A DNA stretch of 64,000 nucleotides, from the NCBI GenBank assembly GCA_014281115.1, contig JACONQ010000009.1:1550001-1614000 (forward strand), given 5' to 3'. Positions 33,441-44,859 of the stretch are shown piece after piece (position 1 is the first letter of the stretch; each line of letters starts with the position of its first letter). The notes below the pieces were generated by a model. It was not told the origin of the DNA and did no database searches. It saw nothing but the letters and a program-made list of their open reading frames with translations. The stretch comes from Laburnicola sp. R22_1 (taxonomy: Eukaryota; Ascomycota; Dothideomycetes; Pleosporales; Didymosphaeriaceae). The position numbers and the translations under genes were made by a program.

Positions 33441-34179
33441 AAGCTAGCTAAGTTAATTAAGTAAAATAGTGTTAACAGCTTATTTTTATAAAAAGATCTA
33501 TTAGGTAATAAGACCTTATTAAGTATATAGTATAAGCGTGCAGCAACTTAGTTAAGGACTCTAGAAAGATAACTAAAAAAGACAATATTAGAGGACTATA
33601 TAGATAGAAAAATTAGCTAGTTATTAAACTAAATTAGAGACCTTATTACCTCTCTTAATAGGGACTATTAGTAAGAGGCTATTTTATTATTTATAAATAA
33701 CTACTTAGCGCTTAAAGATCTACTAAAGCTTACTATACTTTATAATTTTAAGAATAATTTTACTACTAAATTATTTGTAAATATAAAGTTACGTAGCGTA
33801 TAAAAGGTATAGGTAAGGTTAAGAATTAATTTACTTATTAGTTAGCCTTTATATACTTATCTAATTAGCTGTGTAGAGTTATATAAGTAGAGTAGAAAAA
33901 GTAAGTTAAAACTTAGAGCTAATATAGAGATTTTAACTCTATATTAAGACTAATAATAGTGGCCTATACGCAATTTTTTAGTTTATAGAGTTATTATCCT
34001 TTTATTTATCTAAAGTACATTTTATAATATTTTTATTCTGCTAAGACTAAGATTTACCTATAAAAATTATAGTTTTTATAAATTTTACTATAATACACTA
34101 TAATTTATAGTAAATTTTATAATATAGGTATAATAACTTATACTAGTATACTTTTTAACTTCTTAACACTAAAGCTCTC

Positions 34180-35100
34180 TTATTACTTAGCACCTACTCT
34201 AATAACTTAATACTTAACTTATAACTCTCTACGCAGCTGTATATTACTACTATATACTTTTAGCTATCTTATTTTACCTTTCTAATATACTAGCGACCTC
34301 TAGCGTAGCTAAATTATTGCTATTTTTATCCTTATAGTAACTACGCTCTATTTGCTTACGCGTGTTAAGCTTATTAAGATTCTTAAAGTTATTAGCTATA
34401 CTATATATTATATTTATAAAGTTATATAAGGTAGTAAGAGTATATATAAGCTTAACCTAAGTTTTTATTAAAAACTTATAGCCTATTAAGTATACGCTAA
34501 CACCTTTTAAAGATACTAAAAGTACACTCTACTATATTTTATAGGCTTAAGTAGTAATAGTTAAATAACTTTTATAGATTTTAAGGCTTATAGGCAACTT
34601 TATAGATTTCTTTTAAATAGTACTATATACTATAATATAGCGTTAATAAAAGGTTGCTATTAATATACCTAGTACTTACTAAAAGTACTTGCCTAAAGAA
34701 GCTTTAAAGCTTCTATTAAAAGCACTTTTTAGCAACTTACTATTATACGCGCTACTCTTCTAGCTAGATAGGATATATATAAAGTTTATCTTAAAGTTAA
34801 TACATACTAGTATATTTTATAATAAGTCTTTATAATAATTTTAGTACTATATACACTTAGTATCTAAATACTATTAATTGCTTCTATATAGTTTTTAAAA
34901 TATAGCTAGTATTATAGGTTATTATAAATCTTACTAGGTATCTTTATTAATAGGGCTTTTATAACGTTGCAATATAGATATAAAAGGGCATTAAGTACTT
35001 TATAGAAATTACTATAATTATTAGCTAAAGCTTATTCTTATTATAGGCAATTTACTAACTTATAGTATCTATTAAATATCTTACTTTATATTTAGTATTT
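34180..35100 (-). pseudogene. PIF/Harbinger DDE transposase relic
   Basis: On the minus strand, through stops, I read a YYLKEIYKVAYKP block, then NYYYLSLxNIVECTFSIFKRC and RILNRLxVF. These correspond to the conserved C-terminal part of DDE_4-type Harbinger nucleases (RYHLKEW … LFNxRHASLRNxVERxFGxxKRRFxIL). The upstream, catalytic half is more eroded. Boundaries are approximate. Confidence 0.65.
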
Positions 35101-35717
35101 TTCTAGGACGCCTTATTACTATAAATATAGAGAAAAGTAAGAATTTTCTTCTTTGCTAGCACTTTGCTATTGCCTACTAATAACTTAGTTTTTATATAAT
35201 TAATAAGTATATTAAATATAGCTAGCTAGAATTAGGTTTTTTTAAATAGCTATAGTAGGTCTCTAATATAGTTCTCTAGCTACTTTATACTCCTCTTTTA
35301 ATTATTATTTTATTTTTAACGTCCTATAGGCCTAGTTTTGCTATTTTACTACTAAGTAATTATAGTAATAATATTAGTAAAGGCACCTACTAGTGCTAAT
35401 AATATAAGGCATTTTAGGCTTAGTAGTATAGCTATATAATTGTAAATATTATAAAATAAAGACCTTAATTGCAACTAAAGCCCTAAGGGCTCTAGTTATA
35501 AACTAAAGTGTTTAGATAGCCTAGATAGGCTAATTATAGATTATATAAGAGCTAGTAGGAATAAAATATTAGCTAGAATTAGGCTAAAACTAGTATTACT
35601 AGTTGCTATTAAACTAATATTAAAAAACTAAATATAGTGTTAGTTCTATACCTAGTTTGCTTAGTTATTAAACTGACGGTTAATCTGACGCCTAAACTGA
35701 CGGAACCGAACACGCCC

Positions 35718-36763
35718 TAACCCAAGTCGGATTTGAAGCCTTTTTTGACCATCTATAGGCTAACCAGGCACGCCAGGTACTGCCGATTTATTTCTGTAAA
35801 CGTTTTGTTCCACCAGCAATCCTGCCGTAATGGTATGCTCCAGCTCTCATACAGGTCAACGCATACTTTCCCTCCACATGAGTATACTTGTATGTACTTC
35901 GTCCCTGGACCTCGAACCCTGGATTGCTCGGTTTCACGTGCTCGCTTAGCAGGAGATAGGTGTGACGAGTCATGTCCGAGAATGGCGAAGCGAGTTTGAC
36001 GTCGCTCGAAAGAGTAACACATGGGTTTCGCACCATGTAAACCAAGACCTTCGAAAACGGCTCTGATTCCTGGTAGGTTTGAATGCAAACATGGGGTTCA
36101 GACATGGGGAATAGTGCAGTGTTTTGACGTCCAGCAGTAGCGGGTACCTGATGGATGAGCCAGTACACGCATCAGATCGTGTTAGAATAAAGATTCTGGA
36201 AGACTTGAGTGTTCAGCGCCAAATTCCAGAAGATTCTGCTTTGTGGCAGAATAGCTGCTATGTAATGCGAATGTGCGCTATGCTGTTGAGCATAGTCAAG
36301 CGGCAAGAGATAGGGGTGCATAAACATGTGACGCGCGCGCCAAGCGACGGAACTTGCACTCCTCGAAGCGACATCACAGATCTGCGACAACAAGGAGGCG
36401 AATGTGACGGTTAACGACGGCATTTGATTGGCAATTCGTCTTTCAATTGTTTTTGTTGCCATTCGTGTAAAGGCATGAATTTGCAGAAAGCTCCCCAACT
36501 CGTACATATGCGCCGTCAAAAATTCTGATCGCAGAAGGAAAATGAAAACCGGCCGAGGAGTATTTTCGGCCGGAGTTGATGTCAACAACAAGCCTTCTTT
36601 GGCAAACAAGAGCCCACCGCCATTTGTGACATCGAACTAAAGAGGTAGGGTAAAATAGGAGTCAACGAAAGTAAGAAAGAGAATCGATCAACAGTGACAA
36701 AAAACTGGAAGTGGAAATGCGGCATAGACTACTGCTTGATAGATCGAAAGACGTTTTCTGAAT
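35718..36763. other. Intergenic, no supported gene
   Basis: About 1 kb of normal composition between the Harbinger element and the 3' end of the first Myb-type gene. Overlapping open frames on both strands lack recognisable domains. Confidence 0.55.
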
Positions 36764-37777
36764 CTATTGCGCACGAGGGTGCTTGTCTTCCGTCAACAGA
36801 CTCGCGATCGGCATGTTGTCCCGAGGCGCTGAGCTCCATGTACCAGCCCTGGGCCTCCCAATGGAAGGGATGGGCATGGGCAGCACATAGGGCATACGAT
36901 CCGGAGCAGACGCGGCACTGATGTTCATGGCGCCGTAATGTTTGCCGGAGTCGCTGCTAACCGGAGAGGCATAGGTAAAGGGTGAAGGTTTCAGCATAGG
37001 GTTGTGCATGATGCTGCCGTCGGGAGAAGCTTCCGGGGTTGGAGGATGGACTGCATTAGAACCAGAGCGCCATATTTCCTCAAGCTGTGCCGGGGAGATA
37101 TCAGCACCATAGTCGGCGGCAATTGTAGCCCAGAACTGCTGGCGGCGCGCTTCGTAGATGGCGCGAAGACGATCAGTATCCACGACCTTAGGCTGGTGAG
37201 CTACCTCAGTGTTGATACGGAGGGCGTTGTATGGCTCAGGGGATTCTCGTGGAGTCATGGGACGCGGCTTGGGAAGAAGGATCTTATGCTGGTTGCGAAC
37301 GGGGGAGGTGCCAATTGAAGCGGACCTTGCATGCGGGCTGCCACCGGTGTAGCTCATGGGAGAGCCGTGTCGGGAAGACTGGGAGTATTCGTCTTGATCC
37401 ACTGGCCTGGAATAAATTGGAGACTGGCCGGCGGAGCTGCACGAGGTCGATGAGGAAACAGACGAAGTGCGCTTACGACGATGGCTCCCGTGCGACAGCT
37501 GATGATAGTGCAGACGGCAAGCCAACTCCGTCTTCTTGAGATGCGCAGCAATGTGCTTGTATGGCATCTTTTGCATGCGCGTTTGCAAGAGGTAGTTCTC
37601 CTATCGTAGGTTAGTAAAAGTCTAGTCTAAGTGAGCGACGGAAAAGCGACTTACCTCTTCATCAGACCAGGACCTGTTTCCTCCGGCGGACATCTTTCGT
37701 GCGCGGAGGCTGGAAGTGGAAGAATGCGAGTCCATCTCAGCAAGAGGGGAGAGGATCTGGGGCTGGTGGTGAAGCAT
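36764..37777 (-). CDS. Myb/SANT-like DNA-binding protein, 319 aa
   Basis: Two exons (37777–37655 and 37600–36764) with a GTAAGT donor and TAG acceptor; the splice joins SWSDEE to ENYLLQTRMQKMPYKHIAAHLKKTELACRLHYHQLSHG, which completes one Myb-type helix-turn-helix repeat (first Trp in RSWSDEE). I chose the ATG at 37777 (MLHHQPQILS); an internal Met 14 codons on is an alternative. After the repeat comes a basic patch (RRKR), a Ser-rich linker and a second conserved-looking helix (YEARRQQFWATIAADYGADISPAQLEEIWR). The C-terminal part is Pro/Ser-rich. The protein is probably a nuclear transcription regulator. It is the first of three Myb-type genes within 8 kb. Confidence 0.82.
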
Positions 37778-39760
37778 GGTTGTGATGGTGTCTGTGATCG
37801 TGTCTGTAATGGGTAATGTCCTTCTGTTGACGTAGAGACTGGTGATGTCGAGTAGGAATATCGTCAGGTCGTTGTCTGCTAGGGATGTCTTCTGAGATCG
37901 TCGAGGCTGGCTCGTTAAAGAATGTATTACAAGTGTGTAGGCCCACACAGAGAATTGCTCAGCAATGTGATTAAAGAGTGTAAAGCAGCCCAACCAGTGG
38001 GGAGTAAAAGAAAGTAATTACAAGGCTGCTAAAGCAAACAAACGGAACCTGTTGGAACAGTTGCAGTTGACGCCTGGAAATCTTGGGGCATCCGACAAAA
38101 TATACAGTTTGCCATGACAAGAGACGGATGGGTTCTGGGCCAGCAAGCGGCATGGGATTGGAGTGGCAGGTTCTGATGTTAGCAGCGTTTTCAAACCTCA
38201 GTCCTGCAGCTAAGTTTTGATCGTCGTCATGGTGGATGTCGGGGTTCGAAGCCAAAACGAGACATGCTAAACCTGAAGAGGGTTGGATCGGTGTTTGAAC
38301 GTGATCTGACGGCCGGAACACAGTCGAGGATGCATAAATGTACCTCACGTTTGGGGAATAGTAGAAGCGGTTTCAAAACTCGGCGTGTCAGAGCAGGGGC
38401 GTGCGGCTCCCCTAAACACTCTGTCAAACGTCTCGCTTCGCCAGCACTGCAAACAAGCTCACCCGGAGGTCCGTCAACGACGGGCGCTAACTGTAAAGAA
38501 GAGGTGACAGGCGCCGGGAAGAACAGTGCGCAATAAGGTTAATCGTATCCTCTTGTGCCGGACCCGAACTGGACTGAGCCTCAGGGAGGGTGGGCGCGGC
38601 AGGCGAAAGCCATGCAAGAAAGGGCCAAAATGAAGCTGGAGAATCAGTTGCCCCAAAGGCCACGCGTGCGGACGGGCATTACAGGCGCCGTGAGACGCGC
38701 GAAACAAAGATAGCCGGAAGCGCTGCCACCCGCGACGAGCATGACGAGCTGGCAGAGCCTTGCGGCAGGACTGTTTGAGCCCAAGCCGGGAGGGTTTGGA
38801 GGAGGCTTGGCACCCATGTGCAGGCGTGAGGGCGTCGTGGTTACGCGGCGGCAGCCTCTTCGCAATAGCAGTGCGCAAGGACGGCCGAATTCTGGCGGCG
38901 GTGGAGGCTGGGTTAATTAGATCCATGGATACAATCTGGAGACGCGCGGCACCATTGGTGGGAGGGAGATGGGCTGGTCGTGGGTATTTAGCGATGCTGG
39001 AGCGACGTGGTCGTTCAGTGTTGTGTGCGACGGGGGAGGATACGGCGGGCAGGTGGCAGGCACGAGCACACCAGAGGGAAGCAGCGACCGGTCGATCCGT
39101 GCACGCACTACGCACCACGACGCCGGCCCCGCAGCCTCATCCTCAACACCATGGCCGCGCCGACGACGAGGCGCCCGCGGTGGACGCGAATGCCCGCTCA
39201 TGTACGCGATCGCCACCCCATCTGCGTGTCTGTCGTGGGCAGGTCGAGGGCGGACAAGGCCGCACCCTCATTGGCACCGGGCGCATGTTCATGCACTGCA
39301 CGGGATCAGGTGCGCGCGCTACCTCCCCCGCTCTGGCGACCTGTCGCGTCCAAAGCCACCTAATTCATACATTTACCCCGCTTCGTTCTGCCGCAGGTAC
39401 CTCTACAAGACTCCAGTCCATCTTGCCGTGGCCTTGCCCGTACCTGTACTTGAGCTGCCGGCAGAGAGTCCCCAAGTATCCCGGTCTTCCTCCACAACCA
39501 TGCCCCTTCGCCGGCGCTCATTCGCCCGCCTTCGGCCAGCCTGACCCTTCTGTATCGCCATGTACTGATCAGCCTCCGCACCTGGGTGCCATCTGCCTAC
39601 TTGAAATCATCATGATCAACCACCTTCGCTCTTCTGCTTGTCCTTCCTCCTGAGTGTGGGCCCGCGATTCCAGCCAGAGCATGACCTTGGTCTACAGGCT
39701 CGCCGAGACTCACACGTAACGCTGCCGCGCCCTCGCCCCGCGCTCATAGCGCTGCACACC
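37778..39760. other. Intergenic region between two divergent Myb-type genes
   Basis: About 2 kb that must include the promoters of both genes. Long frames on either strand in 38.5–39.65 kb are GC-rich, Arg/Pro/Ala-heavy and overlap one another, so I treat them as chance frames. The 500 bases before 39761 have pyrimidine-rich tracts typical of fungal promoters. Confidence 0.5.
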
Positions 39761-40754
39761 ATGTCGTGAGTCTATCTTCAGATGTCCATCGTGTCTGCCC
39801 TTGCGACTAAGCACTGCGCAATCAACACTCTCTCTCGTCAAGCTGACGTCGTACTCTGCACCCCACAGCACCTCGCCGGCCTCCAAGCGCAGCCTGAGGC
39901 CCTCTCCGCTTGCCGCGAGCACGCAGCTGAGCGCCCAGTTCACCTCATCTGCCGAGCTGCCCAGTCTCCAGCCCGCTGCTACGGCGCCGCAAGAGTCCTT
40001 CGCCCCGGCCTCACAGCCACTCTCGCCAGCCAGTGCACGCAAACGCAAGTCGGTGAGCCTCAACAACCCGCCGGAGCAGATGGGGAACGCCCCGACGACA
40101 TCGGGCACAGTGGGAAACGTGACGGCTGCTTCCGGCGCTGACGCCGAAGCGCCAGTCACGGAGCCCAGGACGAAGAAGAGTCGCACAAACACGCCGTGGA
40201 CGCCTGCAGAGGAGCAGAGGCTGAAGCAGATGAGGGATGCCGGGAACAGTTGGAGCGAAATAGCAAAGGTAGAGAACCAGTGAACCGTGCAACGCAGACA
40301 TCCAAGCACATTTACCCGAGAAGCACTGCATTCTTGCGACTTGTAGGCTGATCCGTTTCCTGCATTAGACGTTCCCACAGCGAACAGAAGGAAGCGTCAA
40401 AAAGCACTGGTACAAGGTAAGGCTTTCGTCGCTGGCTGGTCTGTACTGCTGTTTGCTGATCACAACCGCGGCAGGACATGCACTATGCCGAGTTCGGGGA
40501 AGATGAGGTGGGTCTTTGTTCGCCTTTCGGGCACCTGATATTCTCAGTGTGCACATGTTAATTAAACAGAAACAGAGTGCAGCGCTGCTAGCTGCGATCA
40601 AAGAGTATGATGCCAACAAGTGGAAAGTCGTCGGCCAAAAGGTTGGGAAGCCAGCGAAGGTGTGCCATGCTCAGCATGTCGTTGACGAATGCCGACTGAC
40701 CGGTACCAGGCCTGCGAGCAGTATGCAAAGGAACACTTCGGCGGGAGGACTTGA
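39761..40754 (+). CDS. Myb/SANT-like protein, 206 aa, six exons
   Basis: Exons 39761–39765, 39869–40268, 40369–40416, 40475–40507, 40570–40659 and 40710–40754; every junction has GT…AG and keeps frame. The first exon holds only ATGTC, which the splice completes to MSTSPASKRSLRPSP. A Ser/Ala/Pro-rich N-terminal half ends in a basic patch (EPRTKKSRTN). Then comes a Myb-type repeat, TPWTPAEEQRLKQMRDAGNSWSEIAK, continuing across the introns into TFPQRTEGSVKKHWYKDMHYAEF. A second helical unit (SAALLAAIKEYDANKWKVVGQKVGKPAKACEQYAKEHF) resembles another SANT repeat. The layout, two Myb-like units at the C-terminus, matches the gene at 43.7–44.9 kb. It is probably nuclear. Confidence 0.85.
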
Positions 40755-43674
40755 GCGGGTTAACGCAGTCCACGAAACACAGTGTACGTCTTCCCATTTA
40801 GCGGTAGGTTCACTTATGATACCAGGTCTCCTTGGTCCCTTTTTTCCTATTGTAGGGCATTGGATACGCAGATGTGCTGTCTGCAGCCGCTCGTCGCCCT
40901 GAAGTTTATGAGGTACATGTGGTCTTCTCTTTCAGTCAAATGGACATGGTTACGACAAGAAGCGCTCTCCTTGGTCTTTTCGTACTGGAAACGGGTCTGC
41001 TGGCGCTTCTTGCAAGGTTGTGCTATACCGAGAGGTTTAATAATTTGGGCGAGGTAGCGAGGCCTTGTCGCGGATCTGGGAAGAACCTGGGGCGAATCTG
41101 GGGTGGCTGCATGGCCCAAATCCGCTTGGATCGCCCTCGGCCATTATTGGTTTCGTTTCATCTGTTGCGTTTGTTTCAGGTATCTGTTCTGCCAATCCCA
41201 CCTTCGCTATTTTAGTTTTTGACAAGTCACCTCTACCGAGCCGCTTTTTTCTCTTTCTGCAGCTCGTCGATGGTTCTGGGGGAGCATGTTCGCCGCCTAC
41301 TGGTAGCTGCTGGACGTAGGCGAGCGCAGTGTGGCAACATCCGCTACCGTGATCCCAGGTAGACCTCGGGACTGCTTGCCGCGACGTAGACAGGTCTACT
41401 AGCTGCCATGCTTGGATGCGCAATGCGTATGAGGCATACGTTCTCATGGTACACTTGCGGTTGTCGATGCGCTCGCGTAACCGTCCACCACTTGTCTAAC
41501 CGAGTTACTTGCCTGAGCTTGGGTGGGCATAATGCTCGTTCGCCGTGGAGGCATGCCAGGAAAGCCGAGCCACCACGTCGCCAGCAAGACGGCCGAAAGG
41601 CCTGTCCTGGCACCAGTTCAGTCCAAATTCGCGGTACGTACCACGCCGTCGTACAGGGTCCGTCTGCCGCCGCGCGGGCTGGAAGTAGGTCGCGCGGGAG
41701 ACGCAGTGCGAAACTGGACCGTGGACGTGAAGGCACGTCGACTTGGTTGGCAGCGGGAGCCAGCCCAGCATCCTTCTCACGTCAAGATGCCGAGCATCTA
41801 CACAGTACAGCCTAAATGGCTAATACAACTGGAAGCAGCCTTGGTCGAGTACCTAGGTACCTAGGTACGCTCCCGGTCACGTGCGGCATGGTGGGCTCCA
41901 GGGCTCGTCGCGTCGCGTTCGCGTCGCAACGTCGCAGTCGCAGTCGCAGTCGACCATTTGGGCCTCGTGTGAGCGTGTGAAGGCGTGCAATGTCGCCCAT
42001 GCAGGCCGCGGCCGGGCGGCTGCTGCTGCGTTCCTGTTCCTACCGCTGCACGGCACGGCGCCGTGGTCGTCCTCATCTCATGTCTGCTCGCGGTATGCGG
42101 TCGAGAAAGCGGCATCTGGGGCGGGTAGAGTAGATCCTGATCAGTGATGATCCTGTTCGCACCGCCACTCGCCTGACGCCTCGCCTATGCACATTGCAAC
42201 CCACCTCCTTCCGCCGGCGACTTCACCCAGGACCGGGAATCACCCTCGAGGACTTCTACCTGCAAGCTGGCTTGCTTCCCAGTCCCAGAAGGCCTATCCT
42301 AAATGGGCAAGGCGGATTTATCCAGGAACCACCAATCTTCTGCTGCACTGCCAGCTCCCACCACCGCCCGCGTCGCCACCACGGCTGCTATCTGCTCTTC
42401 CTGTACAGCACCGCTTCCTCGCTGCCCTGTCGTGTGCGCGCTCGTGCGTCATCGCTGCTCGGAGCATTCCCGTCGCTGCGGCGATCGGACGGAGAGCGCA
42501 AAGCCGCATATAGCGATGGATGAAACGCATATGCATGAGCCATGGGCCTAATGCGTCAGAGGACGGCTTCCAGGCGGGTGCGACGCTTCCATTGCCGGCA
42601 TGTCTCCGCTTGTCCCGGCAGCACGCCGCTTCAGGGCATGAGCACACGCGCAACTCCTTTCGCATGGCCGTGGTCGGCTCCTGAGGCGTCAAGAGTCAGG
42701 TGTCACGGCATAGCAGGCTCCGAGGCAGCGTCGCCCAGTGCTCCGCGAGAGCCACCATGGCCCCCGCCGTTCCGCTGGCCCTGGCTCTCCAAGCTCGCCT
42801 CATCGCCTGTCATCGCATCAATCTGGCATACACTGGTCGGCCAGGTGGCGGCCCTGCTTTGGGAACTGCTCATCTGCCCCTGCGCAGCCTAGCCGGTTCG
42901 GAGCCGTCGTTTATGCGCCTGCTCCTGGCCGCTCTTGGGACTCCAGGATTGCGCGTGCAGCACCTACAACGGCGCTGGAGATCTTCTCTGTGCATTCTAG
43001 AAGGAGGCCCACGCTGACATGGTCCCCCCTCCCCCCGCCACCCCCCTCGATTGGAGCGCTGCCGGCAAAGCCCTCATCTTGTCGTGTCAGCCACTCACGA
43101 CACGGGCCGCCGACGTTGCTGTCTGTGTACATGCCCTGCGATTACCCTCCAGATCTAGTGCCAATCTACCGCCCTGACACTGATCACCGCATGATGCTTG
43201 ACGTAGAATCCGTCCTGAGGCTGGCCCTACTCAGCTAATTCGCTACCCTGCAGGAACCATGACCGTCTCGTGGGGAGGTCCTGGCTCTCTCGTGCTTGGA
43301 CACCAGATGTCCGTGTTGCAATTGCACAGGACCGCTTTCGAAGGCACACCAAGTGCCCGAAATTTCTTAATGCTCGCCCTCCTATCTTTCGCGAACAAGG
43401 TGTTATAATACACAGCGCACCCGTCCGTACCTCGAGCACTTAGCTTCTACAAGGCTATATTCCAACATCCCAACGCTTAACAGACGCGGTAAGATTCTGC
43501 TGGCTGATGGCGCGTCCCTCACCGAGCAACCCCAAACTACGATTTGAATAACACGAACAACTCAAACGCGAGCAACCCAAAACACGTGCGATACGCCCAC
43601 GCACTTCAAACTGGGCATCCTTTCTGGTTCAGGTCTCACTGCGGCGGCCTGCCAGAGCAAGTTAGCTCTGGTAG
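40755..43674. other. Intergenic, 2.9 kb, no supported gene
   Basis: Many overlapping frames on both strands without domains. A small GTCGCA-type repeat lies at about 41920–41955 (CGCAGTCGCAGTCGCAGTCG within it), and a C-rich run at about 43023–43050. The 3' part must carry the promoter and first exon(s) of the next Myb-type gene. Confidence 0.5.
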
Positions 43675-44859
43675 TCTCCATGCATATTCGCAACACTGGC
43701 GAGTCCTTCCCGAGGCCATTTCCTCGACTACAGCGTGCCAGGCGACTCCGGCGAGGAACATTCAATTCCGACGTCAAACGTCGAACATCCACAGCATGTC
43801 CTCCATCATCCATATGGAACCCTACCTACGGGCTACTACCACCTGCAGCCACATCCGTCTCAACCGCTTCAGCATGCTGGCGCCCAACATCCCGCCTACA
43901 CAGATATCGAGGCACATCCGCCACTCCAGTCGCATCATCAGCATCTCCTACGCCATTCCTCCATGTCGCACCCGTCGCCTTCCTCTTACGATGTGGGCTA
44001 TTCTCAGCCCCCGCAGCAAGCCGCGCAGAGTCGCAAGCGCAGTCGTGCCGAGCCTCACCTCCAGCCGTTAGACCTTCCAAATCCTATGGGGCAGCAGTCC
44101 GACCCTTACGCGCATGCTCCGGGTTCCATACAAGTTCCGCCCTCCCACCCGGGATATTCCCTCCAGCCATTTCAACAACCGCCGACTCCGCAACCCGCCG
44201 TTTCAACTCACCATCACCATCATCTCCCCAACCAAGGCCCTTCTTCTAACAAGCGCGCCCGTATGGATCAGGGCGCTCCCCCTTCGCCAGCGCAGCCGCA
44301 TGGACCTCCCAACGTTGTCGGCCAGGACGGCATGCCGGCGCCAGCACCACGCCCGCGTGGTCCCAAGCTCAAGTTTACGCCAGAGGATGACCAGTTACTC
44401 GTCGACCTCAAGGAGAAGAAAAACCTCGCCTGGAAGCAGATTGCCGACTTCTTCCCCGGCCGCAGCTCTGGAACTTTGCAGGTGCGGTATTGCACGAAGC
44501 TCAAGGCAAAGACCACTGTCTGGACAGATGAGATGGTGAGTGCTGCCATCTGAAACGCAAGACGTCAAGTCGTGCTTCCACAATTTCGGTAATGCTAACC
44601 TAAAGGGGATACACAGGTGCAGAAGCTTCGCAACGCCATGCACGAGTACGAGAACGACCGTTGGAGGATCATTGCCTCGAAAGTCGGGAGCGGCTTTACC
44701 CCGGGAGCATGTAGAGACAAGGCGCATGAGCTGGAGACTGGGGTGGTAGTGGAGGAGGAGGAGGAGCCTGGTTACACCCAGTCGCAGTTGGACGCACCGG
44801 GCTCTAGCGATGCTGGACCTTCGTTCCAGCCAAACGATCCGAATCCGCCCTATCAATGA
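43675..44859 (+). CDS. Myb/SANT-like DNA-binding protein with two repeats, 5' end unresolved
   Basis: The main exon runs to 44535 (donor GTGAGT) and the last exon is 44617–44859. The long N-terminal part is rich in His, Pro and Gln (LHHPYGTLPTGYYHLQPHPSQPL) with a basic patch SRKRSRAE and SNKRARM. Then come two adjacent Myb-type repeats: KLKFTPEDDQLLVDLKEKKNLAWKQIADFFPGRSSGTLQVRYCTKL, and VWTDEMVQKLRNAMHEYENDRWRIIASKVG followed by FTPGACRDKAHEL; the intron lies in the second repeat. The tail is acidic. The open frame begins after a stop at 43663 and has no ATG until about 43963, so an upstream exon is expected, possibly spliced at a TAG near 43674. It is probably a nuclear regulator. Confidence 0.8.

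Larger units (their letters stand above)
32627..35717. mobile_element. PIF/Harbinger DNA transposon, complete ends, RIP-inactivated
   Basis: The ends begin GGGCGTGTTCGGTTCCGTC on the left and close with its reverse complement on the right, flanked by the 3-bp target TAA at 32624–32626 and 35718–35720. Both the TAA/TTA target and the two-gene layout fit PIF/Harbinger. The interior (3091 bp) is very AT-rich with stops throughout. A Myb/SANT-like ORF is readable on the plus strand and a DDE transposase on the minus strand. Confidence 0.88.

Noticed and set aside
38474..39653. Long open frames of 214–297 codons on both strands
   Set aside because: They overlap each other in several phases, are rich in Arg/Pro/Ala/His as expected of GC-rich chance frames, start at non-ATG or random Met codons and show no domain.
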